A DNA stretch of 64,000 bases, taken from Enhydrobacter aerosaccus (lineage in GTDB: Bacteria; Pseudomonadota; Alphaproteobacteria; Reyranellales; Reyranellaceae). The DNA is taken from the NCBI RefSeq assembly GCF_900167455.1, contig NZ_FUWJ01000010.1, positions 1-64,000 on the forward strand, read 5' to 3'. Both the position numbers and the translations under genes were made by a program. The notes under the pieces were generated by a model. That model ran no database searches. It had not been told where the DNA came from and saw only the letters and a list, made by a program, of their open reading frames with translations. Positions 33,962 through 43,317 of this stretch are shown here, in pieces (position 1 is the stretch's first letter; every line of letters begins with the position of its first letter).

Positions 33962-36853
33962 TCATCCTTCGACCGCCGCCTCGCAGCGTTGGCACAGCAG
34001 GGGGTGCTTGGCCGACTTGCCCACTTCCGGCAACACCTGCCAGCACCGGGCGCATTTTTCGCCATGCGCCAACGCTGGCACGACCGCGACGCCGGGTACG
34101 TCCGACAAGGTGAACGCGCCGGCTGGTGCCTCGCCCGCCACCAGATCGCCACCCGAGGTGATGCAGATCTCGGCAAGATCGAGTCCCTTGAGCGCCGCCT
34201 GATATTCAGGCGCCGCATGGACATGCGGGGCCGCCTGCAGGCTGGAGCCGATGCGCTTCTCGGCACGCTCGAGTTCCAACGCGCCGGTGACAACGCGGCG
34301 CAGTGCCCGCACCGTCTTCCACTTTTCGCCGAGCTCCCCATCGAGCCAGGTGTTGGGGATCTGGGGATAGAGCCGCAAGTGAACGCTGTCGGCACCCCCG
34401 TCCGGCACGTCGGCGGGCCGCGCCAGCCACGCTTCTTCGGCGGTGAAGCACGTGATCGGTGCAAGCCATGCCGTCAGGAAGGAAAAGAGCTCCGCCATCA
34501 CTGTCCGAGCGGCACGGCGTCGCAACGTCGTCGGCGCATCGCAGTAGATGGCATCCTTGCGGATGTCGAAATAGAAGGCCGAAAGGTCGACCGCGCAGAA
34601 ATTGTGCAGCTCGGTGGCGATCTTGTGGAAGTCGAAATCGTCGACCGCCGGCCGGAACATCGCATCGAGCTCTGCCAAGCGATGCAGTACCCAGCGCTCC
34701 AGCTCCGGCAGTTGCACGAAGTCGACTTTCTCGACCGCCGAGAAACCGTCGAGACTACCGAGGAGATAGCGCAGGGTATTGCGCAGGCGACGATAGGCCT
34801 CGGCCTGATGCTTCAGGATCTCCGGACCGATGCGCTGGTCTTCCGTGTAGTCGGTGCCCACGACCCAGAGCCGCAGGATATCGGCGCCGTACTGGTCGCA
34901 CACGGCCTGCGGCGCAGTGATGTTGCCCAGCGACTTCGACATCTTCCGCCCTTGCTCGTCGAGCGTGAAGCCGTGGGTCAGGACGCCATCGTAGGGCGCA
35001 CGTCCACGCGTGCCGCAGCTTTCCAGCAAGGATGAATGGAACCAGCCGCGATGCTGGTCGGAGCCTTCGAGATAGAGGTCCGCCGGCCACTTGAGGTCGG
35101 GATTGCCTTCGAGCGTGAAGGCATGGGTGCTGCCCGAATCGAACCAGACATCGAGGATGTCCCGCACCTGCTCGAAGTCGGCCGCCTTGTACTTGTTGCC
35201 CAGGAAACGCTCGGGCGGGCTGTCGAACCAGGCATCGGCGCCTTCGGCCCGGAACGACTCGACCACGCGCTCCATGACCTCGGGATCACGCAGCGGTTCG
35301 CCCGTCTTCTTGTCGACGAAGACCGCGATCGGCACGCCCCAGGCGCGCTGGCGCGAGACGCACCAATCCGGCCGCGTCTCGATCATGCTGCGCAGGCGGT
35401 TGTAGCCCGCGCGCGGCACGAAGCGCGTCGCGTCGATGGCCGCCAGGGCTTTCTCGCGCAAGGTGCCGCCGATCTCGGCGATCGGCTTGTCCATGGCGAT
35501 GAACCATTGCGGCGCGTTGCGGAAGATCACCGGCGCCTTGGAACGCCAGGAGTGCGGATAGCTGTGCGAGATGCGGCCTGCCGCCAGCAGCTTGCCGGCC
35601 TTGTCCAGCACCTCGGTGACGGCCCTATTGGCCGGCCCCTTCTTTCCCGCCGAAGTATAGACCTGCAGCCCGGCGAACAGCGGCACATGCGGATAGTAGC
35701 TGCCATCCTCGGCCACTGTGTCGGGCACCTCGATGCCGTTGGCGACGCCGAGATCGTAGTCGTCGGCGCCATGGCCCGGCGCAATATGCACAAAGCCCGT
35801 GCCCGCATCGGCGGTCACGAAGTCGGCCGGCAGCAGGCGGACATCGAAATCGAAGCCTTGCCCGCGCAGGGGATGGGCCGCGATCAGGCCTTCCAGATCC
35901 GTGGCCGATACGTCGGTCAGGATTCTAGGGGTGAAATTGGCGGCCTGGCCGACGGCGCCCACGAGGTCCTTGGCCAGCAACATCTTCTCGCCAACCTTGG
36001 CGCGGCTGCCTTCACCAACTGCCTCGACCTCGACCAGCGCGTAGGCGATCTCCGGTCCGTAGGCGAGCGCCCGATTGCCCGGCATGGTCCAGGGAGTCGT
36101 GGTCCAGATCACGACCGACGCGTCGTCGAACCGGCCATCCTTGGATTTCACGACCGGGAAGCGGACATGGACCGTATCGGAAACGTGGTCGTGATACTCG
36201 ATCTCCGCCTCGGCCAGTGCGGTCTTCTCGACCACACTCCACAGGACCGCCTTCGAGCCCTTGTACAGCCCGCCATTCATCAGGAACTTGCCGAGCTCCT
36301 TCACGATGACGGCTTCGGACTCGTACTTCATCGTCGAGTAGTAGTGGTCCCAGTCTCCTTCGACGCCGAGCCGCTTGAACTCCTCGCGCTGGACACCGAT
36401 CCAGTGATCGGCAAAGGCCCGGCACTGGCGGCGGAACTCGACCACCGGAACCTGATCCTTGTCCTTCTTCTTGGCCCGGTATTCCTCCTCGATCTTCCAT
36501 TCGATGGGCAGACCGTGGCAGTCCCAGCCCGGGACGTAATGACTGTCCTTGCCCAGCATTTGCTGGCTGCGGGTGATCAGGTCCTTCAGGATCTTGTTGA
36601 GCGCATGGCCGATATGGAGGTTGCCGTTGGCATAAGGCGGGCCGTCGTGCAGGACGAACTTCGTCCGGCCCTTGCTCTCGGCGCGCAGCCGGTCGAACAG
36701 CTTCATGTCTGCCCAACGCTTCAGGAGTTCGGGCTCCTTCTTGGGCAGCCCGCCGCGCATGGGGAAATCGGTCTTGGGCAGGAAGACGCTGGATTTATAG
36801 TCGGTTGTCACAACGAACTCATGGGGTTCGGGCAAGGAAACGTGCCAGGACAT
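33962..36853 (-). CDS. ileS: Isoleucyl-tRNA synthetase
   Basis: A 963-residue class I synthetase. The HIGH motif is in GNLHIGHALNK (residues 80-83), KMSKSLGN provides the KMSKS loop, and the editing domain lies between. The C-terminal zinc site CARCWQVLPEVGKSAKHPLLCQRC is of the bacterial type. The length is normal. The start MSWHVSLPEP gives a short extension before the usual YKSSVFLPKTDFPMRG; a start further in is possible. It heads the long minus-strand housekeeping run. Confidence 0.97.
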   Translation of the reverse strand: MSWHVSLPEPHEFVVTTDYKSSVFLPKTDFPMRGGLPKKEPELLKRWADMKLFDRLRAESKGRTKFVLHDGPPYANGNLHIGHALNKILKDLITRSQQMLGKDSHYVPGWDCHGLPIEWKIEEEYRAKKKDKDQVPVVEFRRQCRAFADHWIGVQREEFKRLGVEGDWDHYYSTMKYESEAVIVKELGKFLMNGGLYKGSKAVLWSVVEKTALAEAEIEYHDHVSDTVHVRFPVVKSKDGRFDDASVVIWTTTPWTMPGNRALAYGPEIAYALVEVEAVGEGSRAKVGEKMLLAKDLVGAVGQAANFTPRILTDVSATDLEGLIAAHPLRGQGFDFDVRLLPADFVTADAGTGFVHIAPGHGADDYDLGVANGIEVPDTVAEDGSYYPHVPLFAGLQVYTSAGKKGPANRAVTEVLDKAGKLLAAGRISHSYPHSWRSKAPVIFRNAPQWFIAMDKPIAEIGGTLREKALAAIDATRFVPRAGYNRLRSMIETRPDWCVSRQRAWGVPIAVFVDKKTGEPLRDPEVMERVVESFRAEGADAWFDSPPERFLGNKYKAADFEQVRDILDVWFDSGSTHAFTLEGNPDLKWPADLYLEGSDQHRGWFHSSLLESCGTRGRAPYDGVLTHGFTLDEQGRKMSKSLGNITAPQAVCDQYGADILRLWVVGTDYTEDQRIGPEILKHQAEAYRRLRNTLRYLLGSLDGFSAVEKVDFVQLPELERWVLHRLAELDAMFRPAVDDFDFHKIATELHNFCAVDLSAFYFDIRKDAIYCDAPTTLRRRAARTVMAELFSFLTAWLAPITCFTAEEAWLARPADVPDGGADSVHLRLYPQIPNTWLDGELGEKWKTVRALRRVVTGALELERAEKRIGSSLQAAPHVHAAPEYQAALKGLDLAEICITSGGDLVAGEAPAGAFTLSDVPGVAVVPALAHGEKCARCWQVLPEVGKSAKHPLLCQRCEAAVEG

Positions 36854-37156
36854 TCCGGCACGGAGGCATCAAAACCAACCCGGCCGCTACACGCGGACCG
36901 GGCCGATAATTCGCTCCCGAGGGACCCTGATGACCATGGGGCCGGCAATCTAGGGATGGGGGTGCGGAGGGTCAAGGCGGCGGAACCTCGGGCCCTGCCA
37001 TATTGGAACCCGATCGGCCGAGAAGTCGGAGCGACTCCGACGAAGTCTCGTGGCGGAACTCATCGGCACGTTCCTGCCTGCTCCGGTTTTGTGATCGCAC
37101 GATACATGCTAATTTGTTGTCGGGGTACGGATCACACCGCCGAATGGGGGGCGACA
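36854..37156. other. Intergenic region between ileS and the orphan gene
   Basis: These 303 bases separate divergent genes, ileS and the plus-strand orphan. No open frame here has family similarity. It should hold two promoters; an evident ribosome-binding site (GGGGGG) precedes the orphan gene. I see no strong terminator or operator. Confidence 0.5.
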
Positions 37157-37630
37157 ATGGGCATGTACTTCAACACAGCCGCAACGACGGAGATGAACGC
37201 CAAGGTCAATAACGCGTTCAACGCCGACAGCATCGACTACTGGAAGAAGCCGGGCATGCGCGCCCTGTTCGGTCCTTTGGCTCAAGGGGGCGCTACGCTC
37301 TCCTCCATTGCCGGCCAGAACGGAATTTATCCGGGCGCCGGCTATGGCAGCACCGTCGGCAAGAAGTGGTTCAAGTGGCTGGACGATCTCGATACCACCA
37401 CGGCGGTGAGGGCCTGTTTCCACAAACACCTCGACCGTAGCAACAAGTGCGTCGAGATGTATTTCACCGTCGTGCCCAAGGCGAGCATGCCCATCAGCAT
37501 CACGGAGTCGAAGATCTCCAATCCTGACGGCACCTACTCAGCAGTGATCACGATCGCAACGCCGACAGCCGCCGTCGTGCGTGCTGCCATCAAGAAGAGG
37601 ATGAGCGCGCGCAAGAAGGGCAAGAGCTGA
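37157..37630 (+). CDS. Conserved-looking orphan, 157 residues, function unknown
   Basis: Starts at the ATG after a run of six G residues. It begins MGMYFNTAATTEMNAKVNNA, has a glycine-rich centre (GPLAQGGATLSSIAGQNGI), a possible aromatic-rich strand KKWFKWLDD, one cysteine each in RACFHKH and NKCVEMYF, and a very basic end (AAIKKRMSARKKGKS). I see no signal peptide and no recognisable family. It is followed after 82 bases by the cyclase/ATPase gene on the same strand and might be co-expressed with it. Confidence 0.55.
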   Translation: MGMYFNTAATTEMNAKVNNAFNADSIDYWKKPGMRALFGPLAQGGATLSSIAGQNGIYPGAGYGSTVGKKWFKWLDDLDTTTAVRACFHKHLDRSNKCVEMYFTVVPKASMPISITESKISNPDGTYSAVITIATPTAAVVRAAIKKRMSARKKGKS

Positions 37631-37712
37631 ACGCCGCCTGCCAATTATCCCTGTCGGCAGCCGGATCTTACGAGAAGAGGATGCTGCGACAGCAACAGCG
37701 AGTTCGCCGGCC

Positions 37713-40700
37713 ATGCGCTGCCCAAACTGCGATACCGCCAATGCATCGAATGCGCGCTTCTGCATCGAGTGTGGCGTGGCGCTCTGGCGAACCTGCCCTT
37801 CGTGCAGCGCCAACAATCTGCCGACTGCACATTATTGCGGACAATGCGGCATCGCTCTCGACGCGAGCCCGCCGCCTCCTCGCGCCATCGGTCCGAAGGA
37901 AGCGGCACTCCGGCAGACGACCGTCCTGTTCGCCGATGTCTCCGGCTCGACTGAACTGATTGCCTCGCTCGATCCCGAGGAAGCCGCAAAGCGCCTAGCC
38001 CCCGCGATCGAGGCGATGCAAGCCGCGGTGCGGCAGTACGAGGGCGCTGTCGTACGGGTTCAGGGCGACGGCGTCATGGCCCTGTTCGGCGCGCCCAGAC
38101 CGCAAGAGGATCACGCCGTACGCGCGTGTTACGCCGCGTTCGCCCTGCAATCGATGGTGAAAGCGCTCGCGGCCGAGCCATTTCAGGTGCGAGTCGGCAT
38201 CCATTCGGGCGAAGTCCTGGCCCGTACGGTCGCGACCGATTTCTCGACCGAGTTCGACGCCACCGGCATCACCGTCCACATTGCCAGCCGACTGGAGAGT
38301 CTCGCGCCGCCCGGCGGCATCGTCGTGTCCCTGGCGACGATGAAGAGCGCGCGGCAGTACATTTCCATCGAACCGATGGGCAAGCAGGCGATCCGTGGCC
38401 TGGCCAACCCGCTGGAGGTGTTCCTGCTCACCGGATTGCGAAAGGGACGCGCCGCCTCCCGCTTCGCCGTCGAGGCGAGACGGTCGACCTTCGTCGGCCG
38501 GGAACGCGAACTCGAGCTTCTCCAGCGCGGCCTCGATCGTGCGATCGAGGGCGAGGGCTGCGCGATCGGCATCGTTGGCGAAGCGGGAATCGGCAAGAGC
38601 CGCCTGTGCTTCGAGTTCACCGAGCGTTGCCGGGCGATGGGAGTACGCATTCTCGAGGGCCGCGCCGTCGCGCACAGTCGCGCGACGCCGTTCGAGCCCA
38701 TGATCGATCTCGCCAAGGCCTTCTTCGAGATTTCCGCTGAGGACGATCCTGCTCGCGCCCGCCAGAAGATCGCCGCCACACTGCAGGGCCTCGGCCCGGA
38801 ACTTGTGGTCGAATTGCCCCTGCTCCTCGATTTTCTCGGCCTGTCCGAAGGGGCAGCGACGGAGAAGCCCGATCCCGCGGCTCGCCGGGACCGGCTTAAC
38901 GGCTTGTTGCGACAGCTGGCGCGGCTGGCGAGCCGCGATGCACCCGCCGTGATCCTGTTCGAAGACCTGCATTTCATGGATAGCGGCAGCGAATCGCTGA
39001 TCGAAGTGCTGGCCGAGACTTTGACGGGAACCCGCCTCCTTCTGCTGGTCAATTTCCGCCCCGGCTACTCCGCATCCTGGATGCGGGGCGACCACTACGA
39101 TCAGATTTCTCTTGCCCCGCTGCGTCACGCCGCTGCCGGCGCGCTCGCCGAGGACATGCTTGGAGGCGACGAGTCGGTCGAGCCTCTCCTTTCTCTCGTT
39201 GCCGATCGCGCCCGCGGCAATCCCTTCTTCATCGAAGAGCTGGTGCGCAAGTTCGAGGAAAGCGGCCATCTCGTGGGCGGCCCGGGCCATTATCGTCTGG
39301 TGCGGATTCCCGACATCAGGATCATCCCCGATAACGTGCAGGCGATCGTGAGCGCGAGAGTGGACGACCGCCCGGAACTGGAGCGCACGTTGCTGCAGAC
39401 TGCCGCCGTCATCGGCCGCGAATTCGTGGCCGCCGTTCTGGCCCGGGTCACACACATCCAGGATGCACTGGTGAACGGCGCCTTGCGCCGGCTGTCGAGC
39501 GCCGGCCTGATCTACGAGAGCGGCGGCGCAGTGGCAGGCGGCTTCGCCTTCAAGCATCCGATGGTGCAGGAGGTCGTCTACCATTCCCTGGTGTCGGACC
39601 GTCGGCGGCATCTCCATGCCGCGGTCGCGGCCGAACTCGAGAAGTCGCTGCCCGATCCGAACGGCGCCCAGGCCGCCTTCCTCGCCTACCACTTCGAAGA
39701 GGCAGGCAATACCGCGATGGCGGCTTCCTACACCTTCAAAGCGGCCATCTGGCATGGCACGCGCGATCCCGGCCAGGCACTCGACGCCTGGAAACGGACG
39801 CGTCGTCTGCTCGCCAGCCTCAAGCTCGACGGCGCGGCCCGCTATCCGCTGCTGATGGCGAACGGCCAGATCGTCAATCTGGGTTGGCGGGAGGGCCTGA
39901 CCGCCTCGGAGGTCGAGCCCTACTATCTGGAGGCGTTGGACATCGCGACCTCGCTGCGCGACATGCGGGCGATCACGCTACTCACCGCGGCCTACGGGCG
40001 CGCCTTGGCGAGCACCGGCTCGGCCAAAGACTACGTAACGAAGGTCAACGAAGCGCTTGGCCTGCTCGATCGGCAGAAGCATGCCGGACTCACCGTCGTA
40101 CTGACGGCGATCCGTTGCCATGCGTTGAAGCAGGCGGGCGATCTGCGGGCCGCACTCGAGGACAATGATGTCGCGTTGGCCGGTGTCGACAGGGTCGAAG
40201 CCCAGGACCAGGAGACGCTCGGCTTCAAGGTGCCTGTCTGGGTCAAGGGCATGCGCGGCCAGATCCTGGCGATGATGGGCCGCTTCGACGAAGCGCGCGA
40301 TCTCGCCATGGAATTGATCGGCAGCGGACAGTCGGTCGATAGCCTCCACCGCATGCTTGCGCACGGCATCATGATCGACATCGCCTGGGGACTGAACGAC
40401 GAGTCTCTTGCCGCCGAACACAGCCTGCTGAACCAGAAGTTGGGAGAGGGCTCCGGCAACCCTTATCTCATGGCCTATGGCCGGGCCTATGTAGGCGTGG
40501 CGCAGTCCATGCGCGGGGACCTTGCTGGCGCGACGACGAGTCTGAGCGAAGCTCTGCACTTCGCCAGACGGCGGCATATCGCACTCGAGAACGAAGCCCG
40601 CATGCTGGCCGATCTTGCCCATGTGCAATTGAAGGCGGGATTCACTGCCCGCGCCATCGCCACAGCCGAGGAAGCCGGCGCGATCGCCCGGCGCCGCGGA

Positions 40701-40823
40701 GCCAAGGTTTGGCTGGCCTATGCCGAATGGGTATCGGCCGGTCCTGCATCACCCGTCTTCAAGGACCTGCTCGAGGAGACGGGCGCCGGCCTGCTTGCAG
40801 GATTGCCGCGTGATGCCGGCTGA
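37713..40823 (+). CDS. Class III adenylate/guanylate cyclase fused to AAA-type ATPase and TPR domains, with N-terminal zinc ribbons
   Basis: A 1036-residue multidomain regulator. Two zinc ribbons lie at 3-20 and 28-45 (C-x2-C pairs). The cyclase domain follows at about 67-240: metal-binding Asp75 in LFADVSGS and Asp119 in VQGDGVMALFG, with FDATGITVHIASRLE for purine recognition. The ATPase domain starts near 260: Walker A GEAGIGKS at 289-296 and Walker B VILFEDLHFMD. A winged-helix linker and TPR-like helical repeats fill the last 400 residues. Proteins of this type are thought to sense a signal through the TPR part and make cAMP or cGMP. No membrane segment is visible, so it should be cytosolic. 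Confidence 0.88.
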   Translation: MRCPNCDTANASNARFCIECGVALWRTCPSCSANNLPTAHYCGQCGIALDASPPPPRAIGPKEAALRQTTVLFADVSGSTELIASLDPEEAAKRLAPAIEAMQAAVRQYEGAVVRVQGDGVMALFGAPRPQEDHAVRACYAAFALQSMVKALAAEPFQVRVGIHSGEVLARTVATDFSTEFDATGITVHIASRLESLAPPGGIVVSLATMKSARQYISIEPMGKQAIRGLANPLEVFLLTGLRKGRAASRFAVEARRSTFVGRERELELLQRGLDRAIEGEGCAIGIVGEAGIGKSRLCFEFTERCRAMGVRILEGRAVAHSRATPFEPMIDLAKAFFEISAEDDPARARQKIAATLQGLGPELVVELPLLLDFLGLSEGAATEKPDPAARRDRLNGLLRQLARLASRDAPAVILFEDLHFMDSGSESLIEVLAETLTGTRLLLLVNFRPGYSASWMRGDHYDQISLAPLRHAAAGALAEDMLGGDESVEPLLSLVADRARGNPFFIEELVRKFEESGHLVGGPGHYRLVRIPDIRIIPDNVQAIVSARVDDRPELERTLLQTAAVIGREFVAAVLARVTHIQDALVNGALRRLSSAGLIYESGGAVAGGFAFKHPMVQEVVYHSLVSDRRRHLHAAVAAELEKSLPDPNGAQAAFLAYHFEEAGNTAMAASYTFKAAIWHGTRDPGQALDAWKRTRRLLASLKLDGAARYPLLMANGQIVNLGWREGLTASEVEPYYLEALDIATSLRDMRAITLLTAAYGRALASTGSAKDYVTKVNEALGLLDRQKHAGLTVVLTAIRCHALKQAGDLRAALEDNDVALAGVDRVEAQDQETLGFKVPVWVKGMRGQILAMMGRFDEARDLAMELIGSGQSVDSLHRMLAHGIMIDIAWGLNDESLAAEHSLLNQKLGEGSGNPYLMAYGRAYVGVAQSMRGDLAGATTSLSEALHFARRRHIALENEARMLADLAHVQLKAGFTARAIATAEEAGAIARRRGAKVWLAYAEWVSAGPASPVFKDLLEETGAGLLAGLPRDAG

Positions 40824-40836
40824 TCAGCCAGCCGGC
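40815..40836. terminator. Hairpin over the convergent stops of the cyclase gene and ribF
   Basis: Seven-base arms GCCGGCT (40815-40821) and AGCCGGC (40830-40836) enclose the two stop codons of convergent genes. A short TTT follows on the plus strand. It could be a weak bidirectional terminator, but the T-run is too short for a confident call. Confidence 0.35.
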
Positions 40837-41765
40837 TTTCCGTTGGCAAGAATCGATCGCGCCGCCTGGCCATCGGCGGCGATCTGCGCCTTGAGCTGTT
40901 CCAGCCCGGAAAACTTCATCTCCGGCCGGATGAACTCCACCAGGGCAACGCGCAACACCTTGCCATAGAGATCGCCGGAGAAATCGAACAAATTCACTTC
41001 GAAGTTCTCCTGGAGTTTCCCGATCGTCGGTCGCTTGCCGAGATTGGCGACACCATCGATCCACTTGCCGTCGATCAGCGCCCTCACCGCATAGACGCCG
41101 AAACGCGGTCGCAGATGCTCCCCGAGCGCCACGTTCGCCGTCGGAAAGCCGATGGCCCGGCCGCGCTGATCGCCATGTTCGACGATGCCCTCGATTTCCC
41201 ACTGCCGGCCCAGAAGCTCCGCCGCCTCGCTGGCCCAGCCCGCACGCAACGCCTCGCGGATCCGCGTCGATGAGTAGATCTCGCCCTCGCGCATCACCGG
41301 CTCCAGGACCGTGACGGCAAAGCCGCGCTCGCGCCCGCGCTTGCGCAGCTTCTCGACATTGCCACCGCGGCGGGCGCCGAAAGTGAAGTCGTAGCCGCAC
41401 ACGACATGGCGCACGCCAAGACCTGCCAGCAGCACATCGTCGACAAAGGCATCCGCCGACAGGCTGGCAAAGGCTTCGTCGAAGCGTTGCTCCAGCACTG
41501 CCTGCACGCCGCACTGCTCCAGAAGCCGAACCTTGGCGGGAGACAGCGTAAGTCGAAAGGGGGCGGTGTCCGGCACGAAAAAGCGACGCGGATGCGGTTC
41601 GAAGGTGAGCGCCACCATCGGCACGCCCAAGACCTTTGCCTGTTCCACGGCGTGCTGCACCAGTGCCTGATGACCGCGATGCACGCCGTCGAAATTGCCG
41701 AGCGCGACCACGCCGTTCTGCGACGCCGCCGGAACGTGGCGCCAGTGATCGAAGACGGGGATCAT
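40824..41765 (-). CDS. ribF: Bifunctional riboflavin kinase/FAD synthetase
   Basis: A 313-residue enzyme making FMN and FAD from riboflavin. The N-terminal adenylyltransferase domain has VVALGNFDGVHRGHQALV and YDFTFGARRGGN, and SSTRIREALRAG follows. The C-terminal kinase domain has GRAIGFPTANVAL and FEVNLFDFSGDLYGK. The ATG at 41765 overlaps the stop of the MaoC gene by four bases. In many bacteria ribF precedes ileS; here about 4 kb of signalling genes lie between them. It supplies flavin for the many flavoproteins in the window. Confidence 0.95.
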   Translation of the reverse strand: MIPVFDHWRHVPAASQNGVVALGNFDGVHRGHQALVQHAVEQAKVLGVPMVALTFEPHPRRFFVPDTAPFRLTLSPAKVRLLEQCGVQAVLEQRFDEAFASLSADAFVDDVLLAGLGVRHVVCGYDFTFGARRGGNVEKLRKRGRERGFAVTVLEPVMREGEIYSSTRIREALRAGWASEAAELLGRQWEIEGIVEHGDQRGRAIGFPTANVALGEHLRPRFGVYAVRALIDGKWIDGVANLGKRPTIGKLQENFEVNLFDFSGDLYGKVLRVALVEFIRPEMKFSGLEQLKAQIAADGQAARSILANGKPAG

Positions 41766-42220
41766 GCCGGAGGTCGTACGGCGTCGCGACGCGGCACGAG
41801 AACGATGGCCTCGCCGTCGATCACCACCTTGTCGCCGTTGATGCACTGGGTCTTGAGCGTGACCCGCCGACGCTTGTCGTCGATCGCAGTGATGGTCGCG
41901 ACCGCAGTGATGGTGTCGCCGATGATGACCGGCGCCATGAAGTTCATGGTCTGCGACAGGTAGACGGCGCCGGGACCGGGCAGCTTGGTGCCGATCACCG
42001 TCGAGATATAGCTGCCGCTCAGCATGCCATGGGCGATGCGCTGACCGAAGCGCGTGGTGCGCGCGAAGCCCTCGTGCACGTGGATCGGGTTGGTGTCGCC
42101 GGAGACGCCGGCGAACGCAGCAATGTCGGCCTCGGTCACGGTGCGGCCGTACATGGCCGACTGGCCGACCTTGAGATCCTCGAGATAGAGGCCGTTCATC
42201 GCCTCGAAGGGCTGCGTCAC
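41762..42220 (-). CDS. MaoC-like hotdog dehydratase (enoyl-CoA hydratase type)
   Basis: A 152-residue protein of the MaoC/PhaJ hotdog family. The hydratase motif is present in FAGVSGDTNPIHVHEGFARTT (Asp and His pair), followed by RIAHGMLSGSYIS. The likely start is GTG at 42220, eight bases after AGGAGA; an in-frame ATG at 42199 is the alternative. It may hydrate 2-enoyl-CoA intermediates. It shares a transcript with ribF by ATGA overlap. Confidence 0.83.
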   Translation of the reverse strand: MTQPFEAMNGLYLEDLKVGQSAMYGRTVTEADIAAFAGVSGDTNPIHVHEGFARTTRFGQRIAHGMLSGSYISTVIGTKLPGPGAVYLSQTMNFMAPVIIGDTITAVATITAIDDKRRRVTLKTQCINGDKVVIDGEAIVLVPRRDAVRPPA

Positions 42221-42288
42221 GTCTACTGTCTCCTGGTTGGTGGCGCGCCCTCTTACCACGTGGCGGGCTCTGTGCCACAGTCTGCTGA

Positions 42289-43314
42289 ATGACCGTTCAT
42301 ATGCAAAGCGAAGCGGATCAGGTGCGGTCGGCCTTGGCCGAGGCCACAACCCGCCATTTTCGCGCAGCGGCAACGATAGAAGGGCTTTCGCGCCAATCCG
42401 GCGGCGCGTCGCGGCAGACTTGGAGCTTCGATGCGATCGTCGAGGGCCAACACCACTCCTTGATCCTGCGTCGCGACCCGCCTGCCCGGGGCAAAACCGA
42501 CCGGGAGCAATCCGTGGCCATTGATCGTGCGACTGAATTTCGCGTTCTGCAGGCGGCCTATCGCGGCGGTGTGCGCGCGCCCGAGCCGCTGTTCGAGCTG
42601 ACGGCCGACGACGGTCTGGGCGACGCCTACGTCATGCGCCGCGTTGCCGGCACCGCCATCGCACGCAAGCTGTTGCGCGACCCTCCTTATACGGCGGCAC
42701 GCACCCGCATCACCGGTCAGCTGGGCGCGATCGCGGCCGCGATCCACGCGACCGATCTTGCCAGCCTGCCCCCCCTCAAGCGACGCGAGGCGGCCGACCA
42801 CATCGCCGGTTTGCGTCACTCGCTCGATCTGCTGGGCCATCCGCAGCCGGTATTCGAACTGGCGCTTTCCTGGCTCGATCGTCGCAAGCCGCCGCCGCTC
42901 GAACAGCCGGTGCTCGTACATGGCGACTATCGGACCGGCAATTATCTCGTCGACGAATCCGGGGTGACCGCCATCCTGGACTGGGAACTCGCCCATCTCG
43001 GCGATCCCCTCGAGGATCTGGGATGGCTCTGCGTCAAGAGCTGGCGCTTTGGCGCCATCGACAAGCCGGCCGCGGGCTTCGGCACACGCCAAGACCTTTG
43101 GACGGCTTATGAGCGCGCCGGTGGCCGCAAGGTCGATGCGACCCGGGCTCATTGGTGGGAAGTCTTCGGCACCGTCCATTGGGGAATCATCTGCCTGAAC
43201 CAGGCCTGGAAACATCTTTCCGGATCGATCCGGTCGATGGAGCATGCCGCCATTGGCCGGCGGGCCGTCGAGACCGAGGTCGATCTGCTCCAGTTGCTGA
43301 AATCGGGGAGCTGA
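42289..43314 (+). CDS. Phosphotransferase-family protein (aminoglycoside/choline kinase fold)
   Basis: A 341-residue kinase-fold protein. The catalytic loop is LVHGDYRTGNYLVDE, followed by AILDWELAHLGDPLEDLGW for metal binding. This subgroup is found with acyl-CoA dehydrogenases and with DUF6285 proteins, and is thought to phosphorylate hydroxyacyl-CoA-type intermediates; here the next gene is the DUF6285 partner. Not a demonstrated antibiotic resistance kinase. Confidence 0.83.
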   Translation: MTVHMQSEADQVRSALAEATTRHFRAAATIEGLSRQSGGASRQTWSFDAIVEGQHHSLILRRDPPARGKTDREQSVAIDRATEFRVLQAAYRGGVRAPEPLFELTADDGLGDAYVMRRVAGTAIARKLLRDPPYTAARTRITGQLGAIAAAIHATDLASLPPLKRREAADHIAGLRHSLDLLGHPQPVFELALSWLDRRKPPPLEQPVLVHGDYRTGNYLVDESGVTAILDWELAHLGDPLEDLGWLCVKSWRFGAIDKPAAGFGTRQDLWTAYERAGGRKVDATRAHWWEVFGTVHWGIICLNQAWKHLSGSIRSMEHAAIGRRAVETEVDLLQLLKSGS

Positions 43315-43317
43315 ACC

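Noticed and set aside
35036..37156. Long plus-strand frame opposite ileS joined to the orphan gene
   Set aside because: The part opposite ileS is an antisense shadow caused by high GC; the orphan gene has its own ATG and ribosome-binding site at 37157.
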